From the IMG/VR virus record IMGVR_UViG_3300005549_000017, positions 1 to 36,283 of that record: a stretch of DNA of 36,283 bases. The stretch is one strand, 5' to 3'. The notes below the pieces were generated by a model. It ran no database searches. It worked only from the letters and a program-made list of their open reading frames with translations, and had not been told where the DNA came from. The stretch is from a virus. The position numbers and the translations under genes are program-made. Shown here piece after piece: positions 7,200-15,407 of the stretch; within the stretch, counting starts at the first letter, position 1; the number at the start of each line of letters is the position of its first letter.

Positions 7200-7366
7200 T
7201 GCTCAAGCGAGTCGCCGGCCAGTTCGACCCGGTAGATGTCATGGCCGTGGCCGGGGTGACCGTGCTGGCGGTCGGCGTGGCGATGGTGTTCGTGCCGGCG
7301 GCCTTCATGGTGGTCGGGGCCTTAGCCGTGCTGTACGCGGTCGCCGCCAGTAGGGGTACGCCATGA
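7196..7366 (+). CDS. Small two-span membrane protein
   Basis: It begins with ATGATG overlapping the terminase stop, with GAGG six bases upstream. The 56-residue product has two hydrophobic stretches, VMAVAGVTVLAVGVAMVFV and FMVVGALAVLYAVAA, with a short link. Small membrane proteins of unknown role often sit between terminase and portal genes in phages of high-GC hosts. The function is unknown. Confidence 0.6.
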   Translation: MMLKRVAGQFDPVDVMAVAGVTVLAVGVAMVFVPAAFMVVGALAVLYAVAASRGTP

Positions 7367-9060
7367 GCTTCCTGGCGCGCGCCACGCAGCGTACCCTAAG
7401 CGCTCCCGACATCCAGACGGCGGCGGAGCGTATCTGGGCCCGCAGCGGCGGCAACAACCAGGCGTGGCGCCGCAAGAGCGTGGCGCAGGCGCTCGGCGTG
7501 CCGGCCATCCTGTCGGCCGTGTCGCTGATCTCCGGCACGGTGGGGCGCCTCAGCCTGGACGCCTACCAGAACGGCTCACAAGTCCTCGACCGGGCCAAGG
7601 TGCCGCAGCTTATGATTCGCCCCAATCCCAAGAGCACGCCGCGCGAGTTCTTCCTGCTGACGGCCTTCTACCAGGCCACCCGCGGTGAGTTCTGGTGGTA
7701 CGTGGCCCATCGCGACGGTGACGGCAACGCCGACGCTCTCTATCCGGTGCCTCCCTGGGAGGTCACCGTTCAGGCCAACCCGTCCGATCGCTCGCGGCCG
7801 ATCATCACCTGGGCAGGCAAGGTCCGCCGCAACGAGGACATGCGGCATCAGATCTACCTACCCGACCCCAAGGACCCGGCCGGGGTGCGGGGCGTCGGTC
7901 CGCTGCAGTTGGCGGGCGCGGCGGTCAGCATCGCGTCCGAGGCGGATACTTGGGCCGGCAACTTCTTCTCGGGCAGCCTGCCATCGCTGGTCGGGACTAC
8001 CAAGCTTGACCTGGATGAGATCGACCTCAAGGCGCTTGACGACCAGTGGAAGGAGAAGGCCAATAACCTGCCGCGCTGGATGGGCAGCGACATGCACCTC
8101 GAACCGCCGCCCTACGACGCGCAGAAGGCGCAGCTCACCGAGACGCGCGACCATCAAGTCGGCGAGGTGGCCCGCATGTTCGATATGCCCGGTTCGCTGC
8201 TCGAATACCAGATGTCCGGCCAGAGCCTGACCTACCGCAACAACTCCGACATTTGGACCGACTTCCAGCAGCGTTGCCTGAGCCCGCACTACCTCGAGCC
8301 GATCGAGCAGGAGATGAGCGACCTCGTGGTCCGCTCGATCACGACCCGCTTCAGCACTTGGGAGCTGACCAAGGCTGACATCCTGACCCGCTACCAGGTC
8401 TACGAGACCGGCATCACCAAGAGCGGTGTCCTCAGCGTGGAAGCGGCCCAGCGCATGGAGGGCCTGGCGCCCGGCGACGTGAACTACGCGCCGGTGCCTG
8501 TCTCGCCGCCGTCGGCGGTGACCGCCATCCCGTCGCAGTTGTCGCGTGGTCCGGTGCGCTGCCTGAAGTGCAACTGGCTACTGGCCGAAGCGGCTGACGG
8601 CTACTTCAAGGCGACCTGCCGCAAGTGCAAGACGGTGACCGAGCTGACATCGCTACAGGAGCGCGAGGACCCGATGGTTACCATGATGGCCCTGCTCGCC
8701 TCACGGGAGCCGCCGCAGCCCCCTGCGCCTGCTCCAGTCAACGTGACGATCGAGTCTGGCGCGATCGCTGCCCCAGATATGAGCGGGATGGTGGAAGCGA
8801 TCACCGCCCTAGCGAACCGCGAGCAGCCGCAGCCGGCGCAGACCACGTTTGCGGAAGGAGCGTTCCATTCCGAGGTTCACGTTCCCGACAGCCTCATGCT
8901 CAACCCACCCCCGGTCGAGCCGCCAGTGGTTAATGTGCTTCCCGATCCAACCTTCGTGGAGGCCATGAAGGATCTCCGGGAGATCATGCTTACCCCGCGT
9001 AAGCGGAACGTGATCCGGAACAACGAAGGCCGCATCATCGGGGTGGAGGACGTGGTATGA
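7363..9060 (+). CDS. HK97-type portal protein with C-terminal Com-like zinc ribbon
   Basis: Residues about 20-370 match HK97-family portals: a start with VAQALGVPAILSAVSLISGTVG, an ASEADTWAGNFF segment and SLTYRNNSDIWTDFQQRCLSPHYLEPIEQE. The portal is the dodecameric gate at one capsid vertex. After it comes PVRCLKCNWLL...ATCRKCKTVTEL with C400, C403, C419 and C422, resembling the Mu Com zinc-ribbon domain. A Pro-rich linker follows, and then a tail ending in NNEGRIIGVEDV, a pattern seen at the ends of phage structural proteins. The length, 565 residues, is well above a typical 400-residue portal because of this extension. No frameshift is needed; the frame is continuous. Confidence 0.9.
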   Translation: MSFLARATQRTLSAPDIQTAAERIWARSGGNNQAWRRKSVAQALGVPAILSAVSLISGTVGRLSLDAYQNGSQVLDRAKVPQLMIRPNPKSTPREFFLLTAFYQATRGEFWWYVAHRDGDGNADALYPVPPWEVTVQANPSDRSRPIITWAGKVRRNEDMRHQIYLPDPKDPAGVRGVGPLQLAGAAVSIASEADTWAGNFFSGSLPSLVGTTKLDLDEIDLKALDDQWKEKANNLPRWMGSDMHLEPPPYDAQKAQLTETRDHQVGEVARMFDMPGSLLEYQMSGQSLTYRNNSDIWTDFQQRCLSPHYLEPIEQEMSDLVVRSITTRFSTWELTKADILTRYQVYETGITKSGVLSVEAAQRMEGLAPGDVNYAPVPVSPPSAVTAIPSQLSRGPVRCLKCNWLLAEAADGYFKATCRKCKTVTELTSLQEREDPMVTMMALLASREPPQPPAPAPVNVTIESGAIAAPDMSGMVEAITALANREQPQPAQTTFAEGAFHSEVHVPDSLMLNPPPVEPPVVNVLPDPTFVEAMKDLREIMLTPRKRNVIRNNEGRIIGVEDVV

Positions 9061-9359
9061 CCATCCCGGTTCTCGAGAAGCACTGGTCCTGCCCGAACTG
9101 CAAGACGCAGGCGGTCACGCATGACTCGGCCACCCCATTCCATGCCTGCAAGGGTTTGAGCGGCCTCAGCGTGGCGCTGGTGCCCGCTGGGGCCAAGGTG
9201 CGCGTCAGCCTGGTGGAGAGGGGCGACTACATCGGGGCTGAGCAGGGGATTCGGATGCACAAGGGCCGGCCGATCATGGCGACCAAGATCGAGCGGCCGG
9301 ACGGTAGTTACGACTCGACGGTGTACGCACCGATGGCGAGCGTGGGAGTGGAGAACTGA
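9057..9359 (+). CDS. Hypothetical protein with N-terminal CxxC
   Basis: This 100-residue protein overlaps the portal stop and has GGAGG upstream. It has SCPNCKTQAVTHD and a later HACKG, so three or four metal ligands lie in the first 35 residues. A beta-rich part follows (VALVPAGAKVRVSLVERGDYIG) and a C-terminus mentioning RPDGSYDSTVYAP. Proteins of this look occur in phage structural blocks, but I cannot name a family. Confidence 0.65.
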   Translation: MTIPVLEKHWSCPNCKTQAVTHDSATPFHACKGLSGLSVALVPAGAKVRVSLVERGDYIGAEQGIRMHKGRPIMATKIERPDGSYDSTVYAPMASVGVEN

Positions 9360-9484
9360 TGGCGGAAGCAAAGGCGGATAAGCCGGTTGATCCGATAGAG
9401 GCGGCAGAGCGGGCCGTGAAGAAGGCCAAGCAGCAGCTCGAATGGGCAGAGCAGGCTCTTGCTCGAGCCCGGAAGGAGAAGTAA
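9359..9484 (+). CDS. 41-residue coiled-coil protein
   Basis: The ATG overlaps the previous stop (TGATGG) and the stop overlaps the next start (TAATG). The product is highly charged, with alternating Lys, Ala and Glu (VKKAKQQLEWAEQALARARK), and should form one amphipathic helix. It could be a small virion assembly helper. The coupling on both sides is the main support. Confidence 0.5.
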   Translation: MAEAKADKPVDPIEAAERAVKKAKQQLEWAEQALARARKEK

Positions 9485-9951
9485 TGGCCTGGTCGAATAG
9501 CAAGGTCTTCATGGCCTACATCACGGACTCGTTCAACAACACGGCAGCCCTTGATCTGAACAGCGACACGATCGAGGCGGCGCTGTTCGACAACAGCATT
9601 ACGCCATCGCAGACGGTCGCCTCGGCGTCGACCGCCTATGCGGCTGGCGTCTGGGCGTCAGGTGGAGTGTCAGATACGCCGTCGTGGCCCGCCCTTGGGC
9701 GGCCGCTGACGGTGAGCACGTCGGGCTTCTCGTCCAACGTCTACACCTTCGACGCCAACGACACGGCCTCGGCCGATGCCACGACTGACCTGACCAATGT
9801 GTACGGCACGCTGGTCTACGACCATACCTTGGCGGCTCCTGTGGCGGATCAGGGCATCTGCTACATCTATCTGGGCGGCGCGAACTCGGTGGTGAACGGC
9901 AGCTTCACGATCGTCTGGGCGGCTGGCGGGCTGTTCACGGCGACGGCGTGA
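9484..9951 (+). CDS. Probable virion structural protein (beta-rich)
   Basis: The ATG at 9484 follows GGAAGGAG closely and overlaps the previous stop. The 155-residue product is rich in Ser, Thr, Asn and Ala with alternating hydrophobic residues and no charged clusters. It contains VYTFDANDTASADAT and a Gly-rich end. Composition and place between portal and capsid suggest a decoration or neck protein. I cannot assign a named family. Confidence 0.6.
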   Translation: MAWSNSKVFMAYITDSFNNTAALDLNSDTIEAALFDNSITPSQTVASASTAYAAGVWASGGVSDTPSWPALGRPLTVSTSGFSSNVYTFDANDTASADATTDLTNVYGTLVYDHTLAAPVADQGICYIYLGGANSVVNGSFTIVWAAGGLFTATA

Positions 9952-9977
9952 CCGTCTTCGCGCTGCTGAGGCCATAG

Positions 9978-11141
9978 ATGGCTCGAACGGCCTTCTGGGG
10001 GTTCGAGTCGAACGACAGTTCCACCTCTGGCACGGGTATCGAAAAACGACAGGGGACAGGTTGTTCGTTCGATACGTCGACCGTGCGAACGGGGACCTAC
10101 TCCGGCAAGGTAGCTCTTACCAGCGGCTCGACAGGGTTCTTCACCTTCCCTACCCCCACCTCGGGCTACTGCCGCTTCTATGTTCTGGTCACTTCAAGGC
10201 CGGCCACTACGGCTCGAATCTTGTTCGGCAGTGCTGCTGCTGCGGGATTCATAAACCTGCGACTCAATCCGGCTGGCACGATCGGGTTCTATACCCAGAA
10301 CACCCTGATCGGGACCAGCACGACTGCACTTACTGACACCAGCCGGTGGTACATGATCGAATTGCGACGAGCAGATGGCACAAGCGTCACCGTGTTGCAG
10401 ATCGACGGAGTGGCGGAGGTCACTGGCTCGCCCTCATCTTGGACGCTCGCGGCATCGTGTGGCTCCACAGATACAGTTGCTGATACCTATACCGCTTACT
10501 TCGATGACCTCACCCTAGATGGGGCCGCGTTCCCTGGGCCAGGCAAGGTGGTTTTGCTCAAGCCAACGGCTGATAGTGCTGTGGGGACTGGTTGGACACT
10601 CGGAACCGGGACCGCCATCTCGTCTAATGGATTCGGTTCGGTTGATAACACTCCACCAGTTGGAGTCACTAACCTAGAGGCCGGATCAGACCCCAAGCAG
10701 ATTCGTAATGCGGCTTCTGCTGCCAACTCGAACTACGACGCCACCATGACCACCTATACCGCGGTTGGAATTGGAGCAAGCGACACGATCAACTCGATTG
10801 ATCCCTTCGTGCTGACCGCCGCCCCAGTTGTGACCTCAGCCAAACAGGGCACGGTCGGGGTGGCGAGTAATCCGGCTATCACTAATATCGCTCTTTCAGT
10901 AGACGGTGCTTTCTGGGAGGGCAATGCTGAAGGGACCTACAGCACCGGCTGGAAGCTTTCGCACGGGACGCTCACCAGCAGTCCTTCGGTCACGCTGGGA
11001 ACCGCTCCAGTTATGCGTATCACCCAAGTCACCAGCAGCACCCGTATCGCCACCGTCTGTTTTATGGGCATCTACGTCGATTACACCGAGCATCGATCCC
11101 CGCCGTTCAGCCGCCGTCACCGCAACTACATCATCCGATAG
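9978..11141 (+). CDS. Structural protein with LamG/concanavalin-like domain
   Basis: This 387-residue protein begins ARTAFWGFESND and continues with SGKVALTSG, FYVLVTSRP, ARILFG and DTSRWYMIELRRADGTS, then FDDLTLDG at about residue 180. This is the strand order of a jelly-roll carbohydrate-binding (LamG-like) domain. The C-terminal half is a second beta-rich domain repeated in style. Such domains occur in phage fibres and head decoration proteins that touch glycans. The DNA looks less GC-rich than the flanking genes. The ATG follows the previous stop by 26 bases. Confidence 0.6.
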   Translation: MARTAFWGFESNDSSTSGTGIEKRQGTGCSFDTSTVRTGTYSGKVALTSGSTGFFTFPTPTSGYCRFYVLVTSRPATTARILFGSAAAAGFINLRLNPAGTIGFYTQNTLIGTSTTALTDTSRWYMIELRRADGTSVTVLQIDGVAEVTGSPSSWTLAASCGSTDTVADTYTAYFDDLTLDGAAFPGPGKVVLLKPTADSAVGTGWTLGTGTAISSNGFGSVDNTPPVGVTNLEAGSDPKQIRNAASAANSNYDATMTTYTAVGIGASDTINSIDPFVLTAAPVVTSAKQGTVGVASNPAITNIALSVDGAFWEGNAEGTYSTGWKLSHGTLTSSPSVTLGTAPVMRITQVTSSTRIATVCFMGIYVDYTEHRSPPFSRRHRNYIIR

Positions 11142-11150
11142 GAGCCGCCC

Positions 11151-11615
11151 ATGTCAGCGCCGCGCATCTACACCGCTAGCTTCTCGGCCATCGCCACAAC
11201 CACTATTACCGATATCTTTGAACTGACGGCGGCGACCGACCGACCGTTCGACATCATGGGCTGGACCTTCTTCCAGACGACCGATCTAGGCGATGCCCAG
11301 GAGGAAGTGCTGAGCATCACGGTCGAGCGTGGCGTGACGGCGGGGTCGGGTGGCACCGCCTCAACCGAGGTGGACTATGGTGCCCGCGGTGAAGTGACGG
11401 CCGACACAGCTTGCGTTCACATGGTGACTACCGCTCACAGCGGCGGTACGGTCATGTTCCGTAAGGGTTGGAACATCCGCATCCCCGAGGAGTTCTGGCT
11501 ACCGCCGGAGTTGTACGCCTATGCCGATGCCGGCACCGATCCGGTGACCGTGACGATGACCGCCCCGGCCGACTCGATCACGATGTCAGGCTCCATCTTC
11601 TGGAAGGAGTACTAG
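11151..11615 (+). CDS. Probable head decoration or minor structural protein
   Basis: This 154-residue protein has a GGAG site before its ATG. It is beta-rich, with the pattern PFDIMGWTFFQTTD, EEVLSITVERG and near the end GWNIRIPEEFWLPPELY, then VTVTMTAPADSITMSGSIFWKEY. Similar modest-size beta proteins with a W-N-x-R-x-P motif and an aromatic/Glu end are common beside phage capsid genes. The exact role is unknown. Confidence 0.6.
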   Translation: MSAPRIYTASFSAIATTTITDIFELTAATDRPFDIMGWTFFQTTDLGDAQEEVLSITVERGVTAGSGGTASTEVDYGARGEVTADTACVHMVTTAHSGGTVMFRKGWNIRIPEEFWLPPELYAYADAGTDPVTVTMTAPADSITMSGSIFWKEY

Positions 11616-11621
11616 GTCGGT

Positions 11622-13040
11622 GTGGGCGTCTATCGCAAGGAGCCCTGGCCTCTAAGGACTCTCCGCCGGCGAGGTAGACGTTTCCCGTTCACCTCGGGCG
11701 TCGTATCGGTCAACGCAAACGCGGTTGCGACCACTGATGTCACGGTCGTTGCCAATACCGCGAAGGCGACGGTTGCGCCAACCGGGCAGACACCTAACGT
11801 CACGCTCGCTGCCCTTGACTCCAAGGCCAAGGTCGAGCCGACCGGTCAAACCCCGAATATCACGGTCGCCGCCAATACGGCGACGACCACCGTTCAGACG
11901 ACTCCGGGTGCCGCTGCTGTCACCGTGGCGGCGAATACCGCCAGTTCCGATGTCAGACCTACCGGCTCAACCGCTGCTGTCTCGTTGGCCGCTAATGATG
12001 CCAAGGCGAAGGTAGAGCCCACCGGGACTGTCGGCAGCATCGCGCTTTCTGCCAATAACGCCACCACGACGGTCCAGCCGACTGCTGGTTCTGCTGCGGT
12101 CACGATATCAGCCAATGCGGCCACCCCGAAGGTAGAGCCGACCGGCACGCTGGCAACCGTCAGCCTGACCGCCAACAACGCGACCGAGACAGTCGCGCCG
12201 ACTCCGACGACGGCAGCGATCACCGTCGCAGCCAACACTGGATCATCCGACGTCAATCCAACAGGCTCGACCGCTGCCATCTCAGTGGTGGCGGGGGATG
12301 CCTCAGAGACCGTTGCTCCCACCGGCACTACAGCAGCGGTCACGGTAGCGGCTAACACGGCAAGCAGCGATGTCCGTCCTACGGCCGGCTCTGGCAGCGT
12401 GGTCGTCCTCGCCAGTGATGGGAGTGTGGCGGAGTCGCCCGTAGCGCCGACCGGCAGCGTCGTGGTCACCGCCAACCAGGCTGCGGCCGATGTCAAGACG
12501 ACGCCATCGCCGGCGACCGTCGCCCTAGCCGCCGCGGGTGCGACGAGCAGCGTCGCCCCGAGTCCAAGTGCCGCTGAAGTCACGCTTGCGGCCAACGACG
12601 CCAGTACGCAGCAGACGGTTGGCGCTGGGACCGCTCAGCTCAGTCTCGAGGCCAATGACGCCAGTGCCTCGATCTCTGGCTCGGCCGGAATCGCGGATAT
12701 CACTATTGGGGCCAACTCAGCCTCGAGCAGTGTCGCTCCGCATGGCGGAACGGCCGTCATTACCATCGGGGCTCACGATGCGACGGTCTCGTTCGCCGGG
12801 TCGATCGTCTACGCCGACGCCCAGCCTGCGGCGATCATCGCTCAGGCGTACAACGCCAAGGTCAAGGTCAGCCATAAGCGAGTGTCCCCTGGGGCGTTCG
12901 TCAGGGAGCGACCAGTCCACCATCCTCAGGTCAAGGCTAGGGCTGAGCTGGCGACCATCAGGATCGTGGCGAACGACGCCGTCACCGTCTGGGACGACGA
13001 CGAGACGGCCATCATGCTGCTGCTTGACGGCATGCTGTAG
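11622..13040 (+). CDS. Thr/Ser/Ala-rich protein with about 18 repeats of 20 residues
   Basis: After a basic start (YRKEPWPLRTLRRRGRRF) the protein is a regular array of 20-residue units of the form A-A-V-T-V-A-A-N-x-A-S-x-x-V-x-P-T-G-x-T (residues about 37-397). A non-repeated C-terminus follows with VKVSHKRVSPGAFVRERP and an acidic end. Each unit should give two short beta-strands, so a fibre or solenoid is likely. The DNA of the units has diverged, so this is an old protein repeat. It starts at GTG, six bases after the previous stop. It lies among virion genes before the capsid, so a head or neck fibre is a reasonable inference. The Thr/Ser content would suit glycosylation. Confidence 0.75.
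   Translation: MGVYRKEPWPLRTLRRRGRRFPFTSGVVSVNANAVATTDVTVVANTAKATVAPTGQTPNVTLAALDSKAKVEPTGQTPNITVAANTATTTVQTTPGAAAVTVAANTASSDVRPTGSTAAVSLAANDAKAKVEPTGTVGSIALSANNATTTVQPTAGSAAVTISANAATPKVEPTGTLATVSLTANNATETVAPTPTTAAITVAANTGSSDVNPTGSTAAISVVAGDASETVAPTGTTAAVTVAANTASSDVRPTAGSGSVVVLASDGSVAESPVAPTGSVVVTANQAAADVKTTPSPATVALAAAGATSSVAPSPSAAEVTLAANDASTQQTVGAGTAQLSLEANDASASISGSAGIADITIGANSASSSVAPHGGTAVITIGAHDATVSFAGSIVYADAQPAAIIAQAYNAKVKVSHKRVSPGAFVRERPVHHPQVKARAELATIRIVANDAVTVWDDDETAIMLLLDGML
11730..12815 (+). repeat. Tandem array of about 18 diverged 60-bp units inside the repeat protein gene
   Basis: The repeat period is 60 bases (20 codons), visible as recurring GCCAATRCG- and CCGACCGGC-like sequence at each unit. 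One pair of adjacent units is uneven (22 and 18 residues), and the last units lose the PTG motif. Similarity is stronger in the protein than in the DNA. Confidence 0.85.
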
Positions 13041-13141
13041 AATCACCGCAGTCGAATACAGACCGGCAGTGGCCCTCGTGTCCCGTCCGGGAATGTGGCC
13101 TCCGCGCATGTGTCCAAAGCGCAGCGTAGGAGGTCTTTCTC
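13041..13141 (+). promoter_or_regulatory. Leader of the capsid gene with strong ribosome site
   Basis: This is one of the longer non-coding gaps in the structural block. It ends in AGGAGG (13128-13133), 8 bases before the TTG start of the protease-capsid gene, a near-ideal ribosome site fitting the need for high capsid expression. No clear -35/-10 promoter pair is visible, though the gap is a natural place for one. Confidence 0.5.
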
Positions 13142-14833
13142 TTGTCCGACGAACTCACTGCCGATACCGAAATCCATGACGAGCTTGCGGAGCCCGTCGA
13201 ACCCCAACACCGCACCCTCGATGTTGACGAGCCGCTGGTTACCTTGTCGATCAGTCAGCGTCGGATCGGCCTGCGGCTGCTGACCTACAACCAGGTGGTC
13301 GAGTCGAAGTACGGGCCGATCCTGTTCGAGCCCGGTGCCTTCGGCAAGGTCGATCCCGGCAAGGTCCGGCTGCGGATGGATCACGAGGATCCACCCACCG
13401 GCTTGGGGATCAGCTTCTCGGATACCCCCGATGCTCCACAAATGGAGTTCCGCGTGTCGAAGACGGCGCGCGGCAATGACCAGCTAACCCTCGCCGTCGA
13501 CGGCGTGTCGCGCGGCGTGTCGGTTGGCTTCGACGATGTTCCTGGCGGGCCTCAGGTCAAGACGCTCAGCGGACGTCGCACGCTCGTCTATCCGCCGAAC
13601 TCGGCGGTCCTCGCTGAAGCGTCCACGACCTGGATGCCGACGTTCCCACAACCCCACGCTGGGGTCATGTATGTCCTGAACAAGGACGCGAAAGGAGAAG
13701 GCCCACAGATGGCCGAGACCCAGGAGGCTCCGGCCGTCGGAGCCGCAAACCTCGATACCGGACCCTTCATCGAAATCCTGCACCGCGAGATGTCGGGGCA
13801 GGATGAGAAGATCGATAAGGTGCTGACCGCCTTCGACCAGTGGCGGGACGAGCAGCGCAGCCAGTTCACCATTCCCTCCACTCCCCAGGTGCAGTCACCC
13901 AAGCTGCACCACTGGGTGGAGATGGCGCTGCGCACCATGCGCGGTCAGTCCCTGTCGCCGACGCTGCTCAAGGAGCTGGCGCTCGACGATGTGGTTATCG
14001 CCGACAACCCCGGCCTGGTGCCGGACGTCCTGACCCCGGACTACGACGACCTCATCAACAGCGACCGGCCGTTCTGCCAGTCGACTCGCAAGATCGACCC
14101 GCCGGCCACCGGCACGTCGATGATCTTGCCGATCATCACCCAGCGCGCCGTGGCGGGCACCCAGTCGGAGGAGAAAGCCGACCTGTCGACCACGGCCACC
14201 CAGGTCGGGACCGGCACCTTCGGCTACCTGTCGGTGTTCGGTGGCGCTGACATCTCGATCCAGATGCTCAACCGCGCCGAGCGCAGCTTCTTCGACCTCC
14301 TGACCGGAGACCTCGGCGAAGCATATGCGCTCGACTGCGACAGCAAGGCGATCGACGCCCTGCTGACGGGCTACACCGACAGTGCCTCTGGCTCGCACAC
14401 TCCTGACGATGCAGGCGTGATGGACCCCACCTCTCCGGGCTTCGGCACGGCCTGGCAGACCTCGATCACCAATTCGCGCCGAGCGCCGGACACGATCTGG
14501 ATGAGTGCTGCCGCGGTGGCCGCCTTCATCGACGCGGTGAACCCGACTACCAACGGGCCGCTCTACTCGAACCTGGCGGCAGCCTTCACGGCTGGCGGCG
14601 GGCCGGGTGGAACGCTGTCCGGCCTGCGGCCGGTGTACGTGCCGGCCATGAATGACTCCGGCGTGGATGTCATCGTCGGGCCGTCGCGCGGATTCGTGTG
14701 GGCGGAGGACCCGGCCCGCAACCTGCAGGTCGACGTGCCGTCCAAGGCTGGTCGGGACATCGCCCTGGTGGGCGGCATCTTCCCGGCTCCGCGCTTTGCG
14801 GATTCGTTCACGACCTGGACCATCTCGAGCTGA
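13142..14833 (+). CDS. Fused prohead protease and HK97-type major capsid protein
   Basis: The first about 185 residues match HK97-family prohead proteases: IGLRLLTYNQVVESKYGPILFEPGAF in short form, RLRMDHEDPPTGLG with catalytic His H81, and GVSRGVSVGF with catalytic Ser S127. A helical linker follows (about 205-245, REMSGQDEKIDKVLTAFDQW), where HK97 capsids carry the scaffolding delta domain. The remaining about 300 residues are an HK97-fold capsid (TPDYDDLINSDRPF, ATGTSMILPIITQ, ending PRFADSFTTWTISS). One continuous frame of 563 residues therefore supplies protease, scaffold and shell. The TTG start has a strong AGGAGG site. Cleavage probably separates the parts during head maturation. Confidence 0.9.
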   Translation: MSDELTADTEIHDELAEPVEPQHRTLDVDEPLVTLSISQRRIGLRLLTYNQVVESKYGPILFEPGAFGKVDPGKVRLRMDHEDPPTGLGISFSDTPDAPQMEFRVSKTARGNDQLTLAVDGVSRGVSVGFDDVPGGPQVKTLSGRRTLVYPPNSAVLAEASTTWMPTFPQPHAGVMYVLNKDAKGEGPQMAETQEAPAVGAANLDTGPFIEILHREMSGQDEKIDKVLTAFDQWRDEQRSQFTIPSTPQVQSPKLHHWVEMALRTMRGQSLSPTLLKELALDDVVIADNPGLVPDVLTPDYDDLINSDRPFCQSTRKIDPPATGTSMILPIITQRAVAGTQSEEKADLSTTATQVGTGTFGYLSVFGGADISIQMLNRAERSFFDLLTGDLGEAYALDCDSKAIDALLTGYTDSASGSHTPDDAGVMDPTSPGFGTAWQTSITNSRRAPDTIWMSAAAVAAFIDAVNPTTNGPLYSNLAAAFTAGGGPGGTLSGLRPVYVPAMNDSGVDVIVGPSRGFVWAEDPARNLQVDVPSKAGRDIALVGGIFPAPRFADSFTTWTISS

Positions 14834-15159
14834 TGACCTTCTCAGACTCCGACGTCGAGTTTGACTGGCCTGGGCTCGATGAGCTCAAGCAGTGGCGTGA
14901 CGTCACGGGCGAGGAATGGGACGGCGACGACGGAACCCGCTTCACCCGTGAGCTGGCCGCTGCGGTCGCCATCGTCAAGGTCGACGTCGGAGACTGGGAT
15001 GAGTTGACCGATCTTCCCGACGCGGCGCTGGGCGAGGCGGCCATGCGAATGGCCGTCCTGCTCCGCGCCAACGCCGGGGAATCCATCGCAATCCTGAAGC
15101 TCGACCCGCAGTATCAGGCGAGCCTCAAGGGGCATCATCGGAGGTTTGCAATCGCATGA
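14833..15159 (+). CDS. Head-tail connector (adaptor-like) protein
   Basis: The ATG overlaps the capsid gene stop (TGATGA). The 108-residue protein is helical and acidic, with WPGLDELKQWRDVTGEEWDGDDG and LPDAALGEAAMRMAVLLRANAGES. Size, helical character and position directly after the capsid match head completion proteins of the HK97 gp6/adaptor kind, which join portal to tail. The family assignment rests mostly on context. Confidence 0.6.
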   Translation: MTFSDSDVEFDWPGLDELKQWRDVTGEEWDGDDGTRFTRELAAAVAIVKVDVGDWDELTDLPDAALGEAAMRMAVLLRANAGESIAILKLDPQYQASLKGHHRRFAIA

Positions 15160-15407
15160 CCACTACCGGAGAAGCCATCCGCGCTCGGCAGCAGGCTCGG
15201 CGCGAGCGAGCACTGGCCCGCATTCAGGCATCCAAGGTTCCTTCTGTGACTGAGGTCGTGGAGGAGCCGTCATACCGTGACCTACAGGCGCAGGCCAAGG
15301 AACTCGATATCCCGGCCAACCAGAGTGCCGACGACCTGAAGGCCGCCATCGAGGAAGCTGAGGACGCGGACGAGGCTGACGAAGCGGAGGACGAGGAAGC
15401 GTCGTGA
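15156..15407 (+). CDS. Small protein with Rho-N/SAP-like motif and acidic tail
   Basis: This 83-residue product has a basic helical start (AIRARQQARRERALARIQ) and a middle EEPSYRDLQAQAKELDIPANQSADDLKAAIEEAE. That middle fits the helix-extended-helix of Rho-N/SAP/HeH motifs that contact nucleic acid. A run of Asp, Glu and Ala closes the protein. Such proteins are common in this genome position in phages. It overlaps both neighbours by 4 bases. Confidence 0.6.
   Translation: MTTTGEAIRARQQARRERALARIQASKVPSVTEVVEEPSYRDLQAQAKELDIPANQSADDLKAAIEEAEDADEADEAEDEEAS

Noticed and set aside
11894-12595. Minus-strand open frame of 233 residues with repeats
   Set aside because: It mirrors the 60-base repeats of the plus-strand gene. 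Stops are absent because of composition.
11730-12815. Regular 60-base repeats as a CRISPR array
   Set aside because: The repeats are coding, contiguous and diverged, with no spacers.
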